A program made the position numbers and the translations under genes. From Marinibaculum pumilum (lineage in GTDB: Bacteria > Pseudomonadota > Alphaproteobacteria > Ferrovibrionales > Ferrovibrionaceae), in the NCBI RefSeq assembly GCF_042646425.1, contig NZ_JBHRTR010000034.1:186001-250000 (forward strand): a DNA stretch of 64,000 nt, given 5' to 3'. A model generated the notes under the pieces. It was not told where the DNA came from and searched no databases. It was given only the letters and a program-made list of their open reading frames with translations. Positions 1 to 14,502 of the stretch are shown here, one piece after another. How positions within the stretch are numbered: position 1 is the first letter of the stretch; each line of letters starts with the position of its first letter.

Positions 1-2583
1 GCGCAGAGCGACAGGAAGCTGGTGGTCAGCGGCCCGGCCGGCACCACCCCCTCGCCGCATTGCGGTGCGGCGCCCTGCTGACCCGCGGTCCGGGGCGGCG
101 CGGCCGACAGGTCCTGGTAGACCTGGGCCTGGTCCTGGCGGTCGATGCTCTGGAAATGCGGCTGGTGCAGGCGCGCCTCCGGTTGGGTCCGGGCGCTGCG
201 ATCGTCGGTCCACCAGACCTCGCCCTCCAGCGGGCGGTCGGCGGCATCGACCAGCCGCCCGGCGGCATCCGTCCGGCCCGAGGCCCAGAGCAGCGCGCCG
301 TTCTGGTCCAGGACCTCGAAGGACAGGAAGGCGCGGCGGAAGCCGACGCCGGAAGGCAGGCTGTGGCCCGCCAGGTTGCTGACCTGCACCTCCGTCCGCA
401 GGCGGCCGTCCTGTACCGTCGGCGGCGCGACCGTGACCTTCGACGTGGCGTCCGCCGCCTGCTGCAGCATCGCCTTCTCCGTCACCAGCAGCGGCGCGAT
501 GGCATGGTCGCCGACCGTGGTGTCGAAGCTGCGCAGGCCCAGGATCTCCGGGAACTGCTGCGCGAGGGTGGTCAGGAACAGGTTGACGCCGACCAGGCTG
601 TGCTTCGCGAAGCCGTCGCGCGCCGGCAGGTCGATCTCCTCCGGCGCGGCAATGAAGGCGGTCGCGGGGTAGGAGGAATATTCCTGGATGCTGGCGATCT
701 TGGTCCGCAGCTTCCGCCCCGCCTCGTCGGTGTCCGGCATGTGGCAGCCCTGGCAGCTCCGGGCGCGCGGCCCGGCCCCTTCCGGCAGCGGCCCGTCGGG
801 CGAGGTGCCGGTGCGGTAGCCGCTGAACGCCCATTCCGCATAGGTCGTCTGCTCGTAGACATGCGCCAGGGTCCTGCCTTCATGCAGCACCGGCAGGTGG
901 ATGGTGTGGCAGGTGCCGCAGACCTCGGATTCCCGGATATTGGGGTCGTGCACCGGGGTGATGCCCAGCGCCTTCTGCATCGGCCAGGTCTTCGGCGCCG
1001 CGTAGGGGCCGGCCAGGCGGTCGGCCGGGCCCAGCAGGAAGCTGCCGGTGAAGGTGGCGGCGAAGCCGGTCATGCCGGGATTGAGCTGCGCCCGCCGCGC
1101 CTGCACGCAGGCATTGCGCGGGGCGTCCGCCTGGGCTTCCGCCATCGCGGCCAGCGGGTTGTCGGCAGGCCAGGGGGCGGCGTCCACAAGGTGGCGGCCG
1201 AAGCTGCCGCAATCCTCGCCCCGCAGCATCCGGTCGATGGCATGCTGGCGCTGTCCCATCACCCCGTGGCAGCCCAGGCAGGTGTCTGCCACCAGCGCCG
1301 CCTCTTCCGGGTGGAAGCTCTGCGTTTCGCTGGCCAGCTGGGCGAAGAAGAACGGGTCGCGCCCGGCCAGGCCCATGGGGGAGGAAACCCAGGTGCCGTA
1401 GGGGGAGATGTCGATGAAGCGCGATCCCTCTCCCGACGGCAGGGTCATGGCGTATTGCCGCCAGGTGGCGCCGCCGGAATGGCAGCCCAGGCACTGCGTG
1501 GAGGTCAGGAACTGGCCATGGCCGTCCGGTGGGCCGGCCGGCATCCAGACATTGTCGTAGCTGCTGGACGGCATGCGGGGCACATTGTCCCAGCCCGGCG
1601 CCGCACCGCCCAGCAGGCTGTGCGGGAAGGCATCGAGGAAGGCACCGGAATAGCCCGTGTGCGGCATGCCCAGGCGCTACTCGCGCTCCTTCGGCAGGGC
1701 GGGCAGGGCATGGCGGACGTCCGGGACCTGCTGCTGCGACGCCTCGACATACTGGATCAGGTAGCTCTGCAGCCGCCCCTTCTCGCCCTGCATGTTGCGG
1801 CGGGCCGCAAAGGTCATGTTGTCACGGGCCGAAGCGTGGCAGTTCAGGCAGTACGGCCCGAAGCCCATGTTCTGCGGCGGGTTGGTGGCCTGGTCGGCCG
1901 GGTAGTCGGGCGACCAGCCGTCCCAGCCGAACCAGCCCCAGTACCAGCCGTCTTGCACCGCGGAGTTGTCGCGCACCATCAATGCGCTACCGCCGAGCGG
2001 CATCAGGTGAAGCGGGTCGTTGCCGGCGCAGCGCACGGCCGGCGCGGGATACATCTCCTTCACCAGCATGGCGCCGTCGGGAACCGGCGGCGAGGGGATG
2101 TCCGATTCCTCTTCTGCCATGCCGCGATGGCCGCGCACCCATTCCGCCGCTTCCGGCGAGTACCAGATCACCACCGGCGCATGGGTGCTGAGGTCGTGGC
2201 TGGTCCACGACAGGCCGTCCAGGGTGGTGAAGAAGGGACCGGTATCGCACTGTCTTGTCGCGCACCCAACCGGCATCCGTGTCGCGGTGGCAGAAATTGC
2301 GGATGAAGCCTGCGATCGCCTCCTGCGCCTCCAGCGGCGGCAGGTCGCCGGGGCGGCGCGCCGTCACCCCCAGCCGGCGGCACAGTTCAGGATCCGTGGG
2401 CGTCATCGGCAGGGGACGCCAGGCCGGGCAGGCCGCGATCCGCGCATCCGGGTTGCCGGCATCCCGCGCGCCGGTGTCCTGCGTGATTGCGTCCTGCGCG
2501 ATTGCGGGGAGGGCCGCCGCCAGGCCGGCCGTGATCACCAGACCGGCGATCACCCGCCCGACTGCAATGCCCATGCCGATCAT
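1..2583 (-). pseudogene. Multiheme cytochrome c, disrupted (in-frame stop plus frameshift), 3' end outside window
   Basis: Read on the minus strand, this is one protein of at least 860 residues. It begins at an ATG with GGAGG just upstream and a signal peptide (hydrophobic stretch ending ALPAIAQ), consistent with periplasmic export. Five CXXCH haem-binding motifs are visible: CLNCH (1836-1850), CLGCH (1479-1493), CLGCH (1266-1280), CGTCH (906-920) and CQGCH (741-755). The frame is broken twice. A one-base loss near 2246-2250 shifts the frame between GWVRDKTVR and DTGPFFTTLDG. A TAG at 1677-1679 separates LPKERE from RLGMPHTGYSGAF in the same frame. Past the stop the protein reads open to the window edge and keeps four haem motifs, so decay is recent or the lesions are sequence errors. 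The multiheme call is firm; electron partner and substrate are unknown. The gene is divergent from an Lrp-type regulator. Confidence 0.8.
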
Positions 2584-2747
2584 CCAGCCTCCGGTATCCA
2601 AGCGATGCCCTGGCCGATGCCACACCTCGCCTCGGATGCAATCATCATTTCCCTGGACCATCCCGCGACATAATATTATTCAAAGGCGAAATTATATTTC
2701 ACAGTTGCCGGGCGGCGGTGCAGCGGCAGGGAGCTTCAGGACGATCC
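2584..2747. promoter_or_regulatory. Divergent control region with AT-rich island (cytochrome / Lrp regulator)
   Basis: The space between the two divergent genes contains a conspicuous AT-rich stretch at about 2667-2700, in DNA that is otherwise about 70% GC. Lrp/AsnC proteins usually bind AT-rich imperfect palindromes and control themselves plus a divergent neighbour, so this is a plausible operator. No clear -35/-10 pair could be fixed. Confidence 0.4.
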
Positions 2748-3239
2748 ATGCAGCGCGTGAAGCTTGACGATATCGACAGGCAGATCCTGGCCCATCTGCA
2801 GGCGGACGGGCGGATGACCAATGTCGAACTGGCTCGCCGGGTCGGCATCTCCGCGCCGCCCTGCCTGCGCCGGGTGCGGGCGCTGGAGGAGGCCGGCTTC
2901 ATCCGCGGCTATCATGCTGACCTGAACGCGGAGATGCTGGGCTATGGCGTTACCGTGTTCGCCATGGTCGGCCTGACCAGCCAGGCGGAACAGGACCTGG
3001 TGGCGTTCGAGAAGCGGGTCGCCGGTTGGCCGCTGGTGCGGGAATGCTACATGCTCGCCGGCGAGGTCGACTTCATCCTGAAGATCGTGGCCGAGGACTG
3101 GGACGCCTACCAGACCTTCCTGACCAAGTCCCTGACCGCGGCGCCGAACGTGGCGCATGTCCGCACCTCGCTGGCGATCCGCACCAGCAAGGCCGATCCC
3201 GGCGTGCCGATGCCGGAGGACGACGCGGAAGGGGCGTGA
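2748..3239 (+). CDS. Lrp/AsnC family transcriptional regulator
   Basis: A 163-residue protein of normal Lrp/AsnC length. The N-terminal winged helix-turn-helix starts LDDIDRQILAHLQADGR and contains NVELARRVGIS followed by the recognition helix around PCLRRVRALEEAGFI (residues about 5-55). The C-terminal RAM domain (about 65-145) contains CYMLAGEVDFILKIVAEDWD, the effector-binding and oligomerisation part. The start at 2748 was preferred because the HTH begins directly after it; an in-frame upstream start at 2718 would add ten atypical residues. Members respond to amino acids or related metabolites; the ligand here is unknown. Its position suggests control of the divergent cytochrome gene, which is an inference. 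Confidence 0.9.
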   Translation: MQRVKLDDIDRQILAHLQADGRMTNVELARRVGISAPPCLRRVRALEEAGFIRGYHADLNAEMLGYGVTVFAMVGLTSQAEQDLVAFEKRVAGWPLVRECYMLAGEVDFILKIVAEDWDAYQTFLTKSLTAAPNVAHVRTSLAIRTSKADPGVPMPEDDAEGA

Positions 3240-3644
3240 GGGCAGGCGGCCGGGACCGGACAGCTTCGCCGTCGTTACCGCACATTCGTCGACGCGCCCT
3301 CACTGCCGCCGTCGTTCTTGGGCCTGACCCAAGGACCGTAACGGTACGGCGAAGGCGCGCGGCGGCACGGTCCCGGTCGCGGCGCTCGGGTCAGGCCCCT
3401 CGGCATTCACACATCTCGTCAGCGGAACCAGATCAGCCCTGCGGTCCTACCTTATTGCCGTCATCCTCGGCCCCCGAGCCGAGGATCGTGGCAAGACGGC
3501 GAAGTTGCGCAGCGTCCCTGTCCCGTCATGCCCCTCGGGTCAAGCCCGAGGGCGACGGCAGCAGGGAGGCGCGTCGAAGAGAAGAGATATGTGAATCGCG
3601 TAGGGGCTAGCCCGAGGGCGACGGCAATGCTGACCGTCGGCCCG
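3240..3644. repeat. Gene-free stretch with REP-like palindromic repeats
   Basis: There is no credible gene between the Lrp-type regulator and greA. The stretch contains several imperfect palindromic units built on a theme like CTCGGGTCAAGCCCGAGG: near 3311-3345 (ttgggcctgacccaagg), near 3463-3485 (cctcggcccccgagccgagg), near 3535-3556 (cctcgggtcaagcccgaggg) and a half unit near 3604-3620 (ggggctagcccgaggg). Each is followed by a short gacggc-type tail. This is the pattern of intergenic REP/BIME-like elements common in alphaproteobacteria. They could act as transcription stops between the facing genes. Confidence 0.6.
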
Positions 3645-4118
3645 CTACCTGTAGCTGACCGAGACGATCTCGTAGGCCTTGGTCCCGCCGGGGGTGTTCA
3701 CCTCGACGGAATCGCCGACGGTCTTGCCGATCAGGGCACGGGCCAGGGGCGCGGTGATCGACAGCCGGCCCGACTTGATGTCGGACTCGTCGGCGCCGAC
3801 GATCTGGTACTCGCTCTCCTCGTCGGTATCCTCGTCCGCCAGCAGCACGGTGGCGCCGAACTTCACGGAATCGCCGGACAGCACGCTGACGTCGATGACG
3901 TCGGCACGGGCGAGCTTGTCCTCAAGCTCCACGACCCGCGTCTCGATCCAGCCCTGCCGCTCCTTGGCGGCGTGATACTCGGCATTCTCCGACAGGTCGC
4001 CATGTTCGCGGGCCTCGGAGATCGCCTGGATCACGGCCGGTCGCTCGACCGACTTCAGGGTCTTCAATTCGCTCTGTAGCCGCTCGTACCCGCTCGCGGT
4101 CATCGGGATCTTTTCCAT
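3645..4118 (-). CDS. greA: Transcription elongation factor GreA
   Basis: A 157-residue protein, the normal GreA length. It binds the secondary channel of RNA polymerase and stimulates cleavage of backtracked transcripts. The N-terminal coiled coil (about residues 1-75) contains MTASGYERLQSEL and the tip signature around SEAREHGDLSENAEYHAAKE, with its acidic residues intact. The C-terminal FKBP-like domain ends GGTKAYEIVSVSY. The start at 4118 gives the canonical MEKIPMTASGY opening; an in-frame upstream extension (to 4340) is not GreA-like. It lies downstream of carB in the same direction after 218 bp, a common alphaproteobacterial order (carA-carB-greA). Confidence 0.97.
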   Translation of the reverse strand: MEKIPMTASGYERLQSELKTLKSVERPAVIQAISEAREHGDLSENAEYHAAKERQGWIETRVVELEDKLARADVIDVSVLSGDSVKFGATVLLADEDTDEESEYQIVGADESDIKSGRLSITAPLARALIGKTVGDSVEVNTPGGTKAYEIVSVSYR

Positions 4119-4336
4119 CGGTCCACCAACTGCGTAGACAAATCGTACCGGCGCCGGCTGATACAGGCTGTCCGGGCCATGGGTCCGGCATGCTGCAAAG
4201 GCTTCGGGGGAACGACCCGGAAGGCCGAGCCGGGGACGGCCGCCGGTGCCCGACCGTCCGGAAGGGTTTCCCCCGCCGTCCGCACGTGCTCCCGGCTGAA
4301 CACAGGTTACGGCGCGGAAGCGCCGCTCACGAAGCT

Positions 4337-7621
<3,285 letters not shown>

Positions 7622-7625
7622 CGGC

Positions 7626-8831
7626 TCAGGCTCCGCCCTTCTTCTTTCTTTCGCTCATCGCGTCGACGAAACGCTCGAACAGGTAGTGGCTGTCCCGCGG
7701 ACCCGGGGATGCTTCGGGGTGGTACTGCACGGAGAAGACCGGCCGGCCCTCCACCCGCAGCCCCTCGTTGCTGCCGTCGAACAGCGAGACATGGCTGGGC
7801 ACGATCCCCGCCGGCAGGCTCTTCTCGTCCACCACGAAGCCGTGGTTCTGGCTGGTGATTTCCACCCGGCCGGTGAGCAGGTCCTTCACCGGATGGTTCG
7901 CGCCGTGATGGCCGTGATGCATCTTGGCCGTCCGGGCGCCCAGCGCGAGCGCCAGCATCTGGTGGCCCAGGCAGATGCCGAACAGCGGCAGGTCGGGCTT
8001 GTCCAGCAGCGCCTTCAGGGTGGGGATGGCGTAGGCCCCGGTGGCCTCCGGATCGCCCGGGCCGTTGGACAGGAACACCCCGTCCGGCTCGTGGCGCAGG
8101 ATATCCTCCGCCGAGGCATCGGCCGGCACCACCGTCACCGCGCAGTTCAGGTTGGTCAGGTTGCGCAGGATGTTGCGCTTGATGCCGAAATCCATGGCGA
8201 CGACCCGGAAGGCGGGCGCATCCGTCTGCGGGCGGCCGCCATAGCCCTGTCCGTTCGGCTGGCCGGGGCGCCAGACGCCTTCCTCCCAGCCATAGGACTG
8301 CCGGCAGGTGACCTCCTTCGCCAGGTCCATGCCGACCAGGCCCGGCCAGTCCGCCGCCTTGCGGCGCAGCGCCTCGACGTCGAAGGCGCCGTCGGCGCGA
8401 TGGGCGATGACGCCGTTGGGTGCGCCGGCGTCGCGGATCCGCCGGGTCAGGGCGCGGGTGTCCAGGCCGCTGATGCCGACCAGGTTGTAGCTTCGCAGCC
8501 AGGCATCCAGATGGCGGCTGGCGCGGTAGTTCGCCGGCTCGGTGATGTCGGCGCGGATCACAAGGCCGCGCGCCGCCGGGGTGGCGGTCTCGATATCCTC
8601 TTCGTTCGTCCCCACATTGCCGATATGCGGGAAGGTGAAGGTGATGATCTGTCCCGCATAGGAGGGGTCCGTGAGGATCTCCTGATAGCCGGTCATGGCG
8701 GTGTTGAAGACGATCTCGCCGACGGCTTCGCCCTCGGCGCCGACGCCGTAGCCGCGAAAGACCGTGCCATCGGCAAGGACCAGGATGCCATCCGGTTCCC
8801 TGGTCTTGGTGGCGGTGGGCTGGACTGGCAT
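7626..8831 (-). CDS. carA: Carbamoyl-phosphate synthase small (glutaminase) subunit
   Basis: A 401-residue protein that supplies ammonia from glutamine to CarB. The N-terminal CPSase small-chain domain shows DGILVLADGTVFRGYG and FNTAMTGYQEILTDPSYAGQII. The C-terminal class I glutamine amidotransferase has the nucleophile motif FGICLGHQMLALALG (Cys) and the His/Glu pair in VQYHPEASPGP. The start at 8831 (MPVQPTATKTREPDG) gives the usual length; a longer in-frame reading upstream to 9206 is arginine-rich and unlike the family. The gene leads the carA-carB operon. No pyrimidine or arginine attenuator was recognised. Confidence 0.97.
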   Translation of the reverse strand: MPVQPTATKTREPDGILVLADGTVFRGYGVGAEGEAVGEIVFNTAMTGYQEILTDPSYAGQIITFTFPHIGNVGTNEEDIETATPAARGLVIRADITEPANYRASRHLDAWLRSYNLVGISGLDTRALTRRIRDAGAPNGVIAHRADGAFDVEALRRKAADWPGLVGMDLAKEVTCRQSYGWEEGVWRPGQPNGQGYGGRPQTDAPAFRVVAMDFGIKRNILRNLTNLNCAVTVVPADASAEDILRHEPDGVFLSNGPGDPEATGAYAIPTLKALLDKPDLPLFGICLGHQMLALALGARTAKMHHGHHGANHPVKDLLTGRVEITSQNHGFVVDEKSLPAGIVPSHVSLFDGSNEGLRVEGRPVFSVQYHPEASPGPRDSHYLFERFVDAMSERKKKGGA

Positions 8832-9352
8832 CTGATGGTTCCTGTGGCGTTTGGCGTGGCGGCGCCCGGTCCCGGCCGGAGCGCAGGCCGTCCCGATGCC
8901 GCGGCAGCACCGTTCCCGCTTGGCTGTGGCCGTCGACCCGGACGGGTCGGGCCGGCGCGCTCGCGCCGGCGGCCGGTCATCGTGTCGCGATGCGGCCGGC
9001 AATGGCGCGGGGCGCACCGGTTGTGAAGACCGGGTTATGAAGACTGGGCCTGCCGGATCGGGGCGCCGTCCGGGCGCGGCGCGTGTCATCGGACTGCGGC
9101 CGACCGGCGGCAATCGGCGACGAACCTGCGCTGCGAAGGTGAACGGATACAGTCGGCCCGGCGGCCGAAACGGCCGGGACCATAGCAAAAGGCAACCGGC
9201 CGTCAAGCCGCATGACGGTGAACGGTCCGGGGAATCAAAGGCTTAGATTTATTGCGTCGGAACCGCGACAGAAATGTGCAATCGTGCGCATTGCCGGGCC
9301 TGCGAAGGTCCGCTATACGGCCGGCCGCTTTGGCACTGGAGAAGGTGACAGA
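8832..9352. other. Divergent intergenic region carA / yqeY
   Basis: About 520 bp without a supported gene, between divergent carA and the YqeY-family gene. It is GC-rich with one AT-richer patch at about 9236-9256 (tcaaaggcttagatttattg) that may hold a promoter. The yqeY ribosome site (ggagaagg) lies at its right edge, 9338-9345. Open frames across it have codon use unlike the neighbours. No riboswitch or leader peptide was recognised. Confidence 0.5.
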
Positions 9353-9805
9353 ATGCTTCGTGAAAGCCTCCGTGACGCGCTTAAGGACGCGATGCGCGCC
9401 AAGCAGTCGTGCAAGGTGGACACGCTCAGGCTGATCCTGGCAGCCCTGAAGGACCGGGACATCGCCGCGCGCGGCGAGGGCAAGCCGGCGATCTCCGAGG
9501 AGGAGATCCAGGCGATGCTTCAGAAGATGGTCCGTCAGCGTCAGGACTCGATCAGGATGTACGAGGAGGCCGGCCGGATCGACCTCGTCGAGCGTGAGCA
9601 GGAGGAGATGGCGATCGTGCGCGCCTTCCTGCCGGAGCCGATGAGCGAGGCTGAGATCCGGGAGGCCTCCGAGTCGGTCATGAACGAGCTTGGCGCCAAC
9701 GGCATCAAGGATATGGGCCGGATGATGTCCGCGATGAAGGAACGCTATGCCGGCCGCATGGATTTCGGCCGGGCTGCCTGCGTCGTGAAGGGCCTGCTGA
9801 CCTAG
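9353..9805 (+). CDS. GatB/YqeY domain-containing protein
   Basis: A 150-residue protein, the usual length of stand-alone YqeY proteins. It opens MLRESLRDALKDAMRAK, continues VDTLRLILAALKDRDIA, and carries the conserved stretch IVRAFLPEPMSEAEI followed by GANGIKDMGRMMSAMKERYAGRMDFG. It resembles the tail domain of the GatB amidotransferase subunit that contacts tRNA. The role of the isolated domain is not established. A ggagaagg ribosome site precedes the 9353 start. It sits upstream of dnaG-rpoD, as in many alphaproteobacteria. Confidence 0.93.
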   Translation: MLRESLRDALKDAMRAKQSCKVDTLRLILAALKDRDIAARGEGKPAISEEEIQAMLQKMVRQRQDSIRMYEEAGRIDLVEREQEEMAIVRAFLPEPMSEAEIREASESVMNELGANGIKDMGRMMSAMKERYAGRMDFGRAACVVKGLLT

Positions 9806-9954
9806 CGGGCCGGCGCGCTTGGCCGCCGCTGTCCGCGCGGGCATCATGACCTGATCCGGTTTCCGCGAGGCCGGTGCCACCGCCGTAGCGTTCCCCCGCC
9901 GCCCCGACCGGGTGTTCCCGCCCTGGCCGGGCGCGCAGCCGAGGCCTGCCCGCC

Positions 9955-11721
9955 ATGATCGACGCGGCGTTTCTGCAGACCCTGAAGGACCGGGTTTCCC
10001 TGCCCGACCTGATCGGCCGCCGGGTGCGCCTGGTGAAGCGTGGCCGCGAGCATACCGGCCTCTGCCCCTTCCATACCGAGAAGTCGCCATCCTTCACAGT
10101 CAACGAGCAGAAGGGCTTCTACCACTGCTTCGGCTGCGGCGCGCATGGCAGCGCGGTCGACTTCGTGATGGCGACGGAGAACCTGTCCTTCCCCGAGGCG
10201 GTCGAGCGGCTGGCCGCCGAGGCGGGGCTGCGCATGCCGACACCCGACCCGGGCGCCGCCCGGGCGGAGCGGAAGCGGGCCGGCCTGCAGGAGGCGGTGG
10301 AGGCGGCTGCCAGCTGGTTCACCGCCCAGCTGCAGGGTGGCGGCGGTACCGCGGCGCGTGCCTATCTGGAGCGCCGCGGCGTGACCCCGGAGACGGCGGC
10401 GCGGTTCCGCCTGGGCCTGGCGCCCGACAGCCGCACCGCCCTGCGGGACGCGCTGATCGCCCGCGACCTGCCGGAATCGCTGCTGGTGGAGGCGGGGCTG
10501 CTGATCCGGCCGGAGGATGGCAGCGCCCCCTACGACCGCTTCCGCAACCGGCTGATCTTCCCGATCGGCGACCGGCGCGGCCGGCCGATCGCGTTCGGCG
10601 GCCGGGCGCTGGGGGAGGCACGGGCCAAGTACCTGAACTCGCCGGAGACGTCGCTCTTTCACAAGGGCGCCACCCTCTACAACTTCGCCAATGCCCGCCA
10701 GGCGGCGGGCGAGGGCGGTCGGGTGATCGTGGTCGAAGGCTATATGGATGTCATTGCCCTGGCCCAGGCCGGCTTCCCGGAAGCGGTGGCGCCGCTGGGC
10801 ACCGCCCTGACCGAGGAGCAGATGCAGCTCCTGTGGCGCTCCGCGCCGAACCCGCTGCTCTGTTTCGACGGCGATGCGGCCGGCGAGCGCGCTGCCGCCC
10901 GTGCGCTGGAGCGCGCGCTGCCGCTGATGACGCCACAGCGCACCCTGGGCTTCGTGGCGCTGCCGGAAGGACAGGATCCCGACGACCTGATCGCGGCCGA
11001 AGGGCGGGAGGCGATGGAGCGGCTGCTGGACCGCGCCCTGGGCAGCAGCGAGATGATCTGGCGGCTGACCTGCAGCGAGCATCCGCCCCAGACGCCCGAG
11101 GATGCGGCCCGGCGCGACGAGGCGGCGCTGTCGATGGTCGGCCGGATCGGCGACCAGGTGCTGCAGCGCAGCCTGCGCGACGCGATCTGGGAACGGATCC
11201 GCGAGGAGCGGGCGGCGCGACGCAGCCAGCGCGGTGGCGGTCGCCGCGGCGGCAAGGGGGCAGGGCTGCCGGCAGGCCGCGGCGGTGTCGGCCTGCCGCA
11301 GATCCCGATGGCCGCGGCGAATCGGGCCCGGCCGGAGGCACGGTTGCTGGCGCTCGGCCTGGCGCATCCGGAGCTTGTCCTGCGCGACCTCGAGCGGCTG
11401 GCGGCCGCGGAGTTCAGCGACAGGGAACTTGACAGCTTGAAGTCAGCCCTCATAGATGCGACAAGCCGGCAGGCGGCGCCTGATGCGGTGCTTGACTCTG
11501 GGGCGCTGCGCGCCCACCTGAGCGCAGCAGGTCACAACGCCGTTCTCTGCCGACTCGACGAGATGAAGATCTGGGGACCGGGAGTCTCGAGCGATGCTGA
11601 AAGGCACGATGTCGAGAGGGACTGGCAGGAGATTCTGGCGCGCCTGTCGTCGCGCTCGGCGGCGCGGGCCGTGCCCGAACAGGTCGCCGCGCTGCGGCGG
11701 CCGGCTGGCGCCGGGTCGTGA
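9955..11721 (+). CDS. dnaG: DNA primase
   Basis: A 588-residue primase that makes RNA primers at the replication fork. The N-terminal CHC2 zinc finger is visible as GLCPFHTEKSPSF then HCFGCGAHG (about residues 40-65). The catalytic core includes the RNA-polymerase-like stretch FRNRLIFPIGDRRGRPIAFGGRALGE. The TOPRIM domain has the acidic motifs VIVVEGYMDVIALAQAG and LLCFDGDAAGERAAARALE. The C-terminal DnaB-interacting part is poorly conserved and contains a Gly/Arg-rich linker near residue 420 (RRSQRGGGRRGGKG). It lies between yqeY and rpoD in the macromolecular-synthesis arrangement. Confidence 0.97.
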   Translation: MIDAAFLQTLKDRVSLPDLIGRRVRLVKRGREHTGLCPFHTEKSPSFTVNEQKGFYHCFGCGAHGSAVDFVMATENLSFPEAVERLAAEAGLRMPTPDPGAARAERKRAGLQEAVEAAASWFTAQLQGGGGTAARAYLERRGVTPETAARFRLGLAPDSRTALRDALIARDLPESLLVEAGLLIRPEDGSAPYDRFRNRLIFPIGDRRGRPIAFGGRALGEARAKYLNSPETSLFHKGATLYNFANARQAAGEGGRVIVVEGYMDVIALAQAGFPEAVAPLGTALTEEQMQLLWRSAPNPLLCFDGDAAGERAAARALERALPLMTPQRTLGFVALPEGQDPDDLIAAEGREAMERLLDRALGSSEMIWRLTCSEHPPQTPEDAARRDEAALSMVGRIGDQVLQRSLRDAIWERIREERAARRSQRGGGRRGGKGAGLPAGRGGVGLPQIPMAAANRARPEARLLALGLAHPELVLRDLERLAAAEFSDRELDSLKSALIDATSRQAAPDAVLDSGALRAHLSAAGHNAVLCRLDEMKIWGPGVSSDAERHDVERDWQEILARLSSRSAARAVPEQVAALRRPAGAGS

Positions 11722-12069
11722 CGCGATCGGAAACCGGCACGTTGCCAGCTGAAGACAGCCGGCCGGGACCGTGCTGCATGTGTCCGCCGGGGGGATGACA
11801 CATATTGTAGGCAAAGATCATAGACGCCTGGGCGTCCCGTGCGGGGAAGGCAGGGGCCGGCCGCCGGCCGATGAAGGCATCGATGGCGGTACCGCCGGCA
11901 TGCCGGCCAGGATGTCTGCCTTGCCGGTAGCGGCGCGCCAGGAGCGCATCCCCCGGATGCGCCGACCGGCGGCAGCCGGGTAACAGATCGGACCGGGTCG
12001 CCGAGTACGACCGGGTCGGCCGGGCAGTCAGCGCCCCGGCGGGTGACAAATGAGGAAGGGTCGGTCCGC
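11722..12069 (+). promoter_or_regulatory. dnaG-rpoD intergenic region, likely rpoD promoter leader
   Basis: About 350 bp with no gene. A 7 bp inverted repeat, ATGTGTC (11778-11784) and GACACAT (11797-11803), is followed by an AT-richer stretch (catattgtaggcaaagatca), the best candidate for a promoter or operator. The rpoD ribosome site aggaaggg lies at 12053-12060. The exact promoter was not resolved. Confidence 0.4.
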
Positions 12070-14103
<2,034 letters not shown>

Positions 14104-14137
14104 CCCCGCTGCGCTATCCTCGCCGCTTCCCTCCCGC

Positions 14138-14158
14138 GCCGGCGCGCCCAGCGCCGGC
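14138..14158 (+). terminator. GC hairpin after rpoD
   Basis: A perfect 8 bp stem GCCGGCGC/GCGCCGGC with a five-base loop lies 35 bp after the rpoD stop and 6 bp before the tRNA. There is no following T run, so it may only slow polymerase or mark transcript processing rather than be a full intrinsic terminator. Confidence 0.4.
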
Positions 14159-14164
14159 CATTGC

Positions 14165-14241
14165 GGGCCTGTAGCTCAATTGGTTAGAGCCGGCCGCTCA
14201 TAACGGTCTGGTTGCAGGTTCGAGCCCTGCCGGGCCCACCA
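14165..14241 (+). tRNA. tRNA-Ile(CAT), lysidine type
   Basis: A 77-base cloverleaf including an encoded CCA end. The acceptor stem GGGCCTG pairs with CGGGCCC with one G-T pair. The D arm is TAGCTCAATTGGTTAGAGC, the T arm contains GGTTCGAGCCC, and the anticodon loop ctCATaa carries CAT. The anticodon arm and following TCTGGTTGC resemble bacterial tRNA-Ile2, whose CAT is changed to lysidine-AT to read ATA, rather than initiator or elongator tRNA-Met. Identity as Ile rather than Met rests on this resemblance. Confidence 0.88.
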
Positions 14242-14244
14242 CCC

Positions 14245-14335
14245 TTCGCCCTCCGGGCTTCGGGTGGCAGGCCACCCGGAACCGGACCTTGGGCGAAGGA
14301 GTGCCGCCCGAAGCCTTGGCGAAGGGGGGCTGCCG
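14245..14335. repeat. Direct repeat copy A (palindrome-containing)
   Basis: First of two near-identical units immediately after the tRNA. The left part (ttcgccctccgggcttcggg...) holds the perfect inverted repeat CGGGTGGC-AG-GCCACCCG. The right part (gggcgaaggagtgccgcccg...) recurs unchanged in copy B. The units form inverted stems and do not look coding. Confidence 0.85.
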
Positions 14336-14356
14336 CAAAATCACTCTCGGATGGGT

Positions 14357-14461
14357 TTCGCCCTCCGGGCTTCGGGTGGCAGGCCACCCGGAACCGGCCA
14401 GAGAGGCTGCCTCTGGGGGCGAAGGAGTGCCGCCCGAAGCCTTGGCGAAGGGGGGCTGCCG
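14357..14461. repeat. Direct repeat copy B with extra inner hairpin
   Basis: Second unit, matching copy A at both ends, with about 14 bp more in the middle. The insert contains its own palindrome AGAGGC-T-GCCTCT (14402-14414). Twenty-one bases of unrelated sequence separate the units, and copy B abuts the GIY-YIG gene region. Both copies share the CGGGTGGC/GCCACCCG stem. Confidence 0.85.
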
Positions 14462-14502
14462 TGGCAACACTGTTCGTCAGGGTCACCTTGGACGGGCAGC
14501 GG

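Noticed and set aside
60..2306. A 748-codon plus-strand frame opposite the cytochrome
   Set aside because: Arg/Gly-rich antisense frame; the minus strand carries five CXXCH motifs and a signal peptide.
14165..14241. tRNA as an integration site of a genomic island
   Set aside because: No integrase gene or tRNA 3'-end duplicate was found in the next 30 kb; the duplicated unit does not match the tRNA end.
14245..14461. The two repeat units as a CRISPR array
   Set aside because: Only two copies, about 100 bp each, with inner palindromes and no cas genes.
14184..14486. Minus-strand frames in the repeat with GFGRHSFA-like units
   Set aside because: They arise from translating the duplicated hairpin repeat and have no ribosome site; repeats of this kind are often wrongly called genes.
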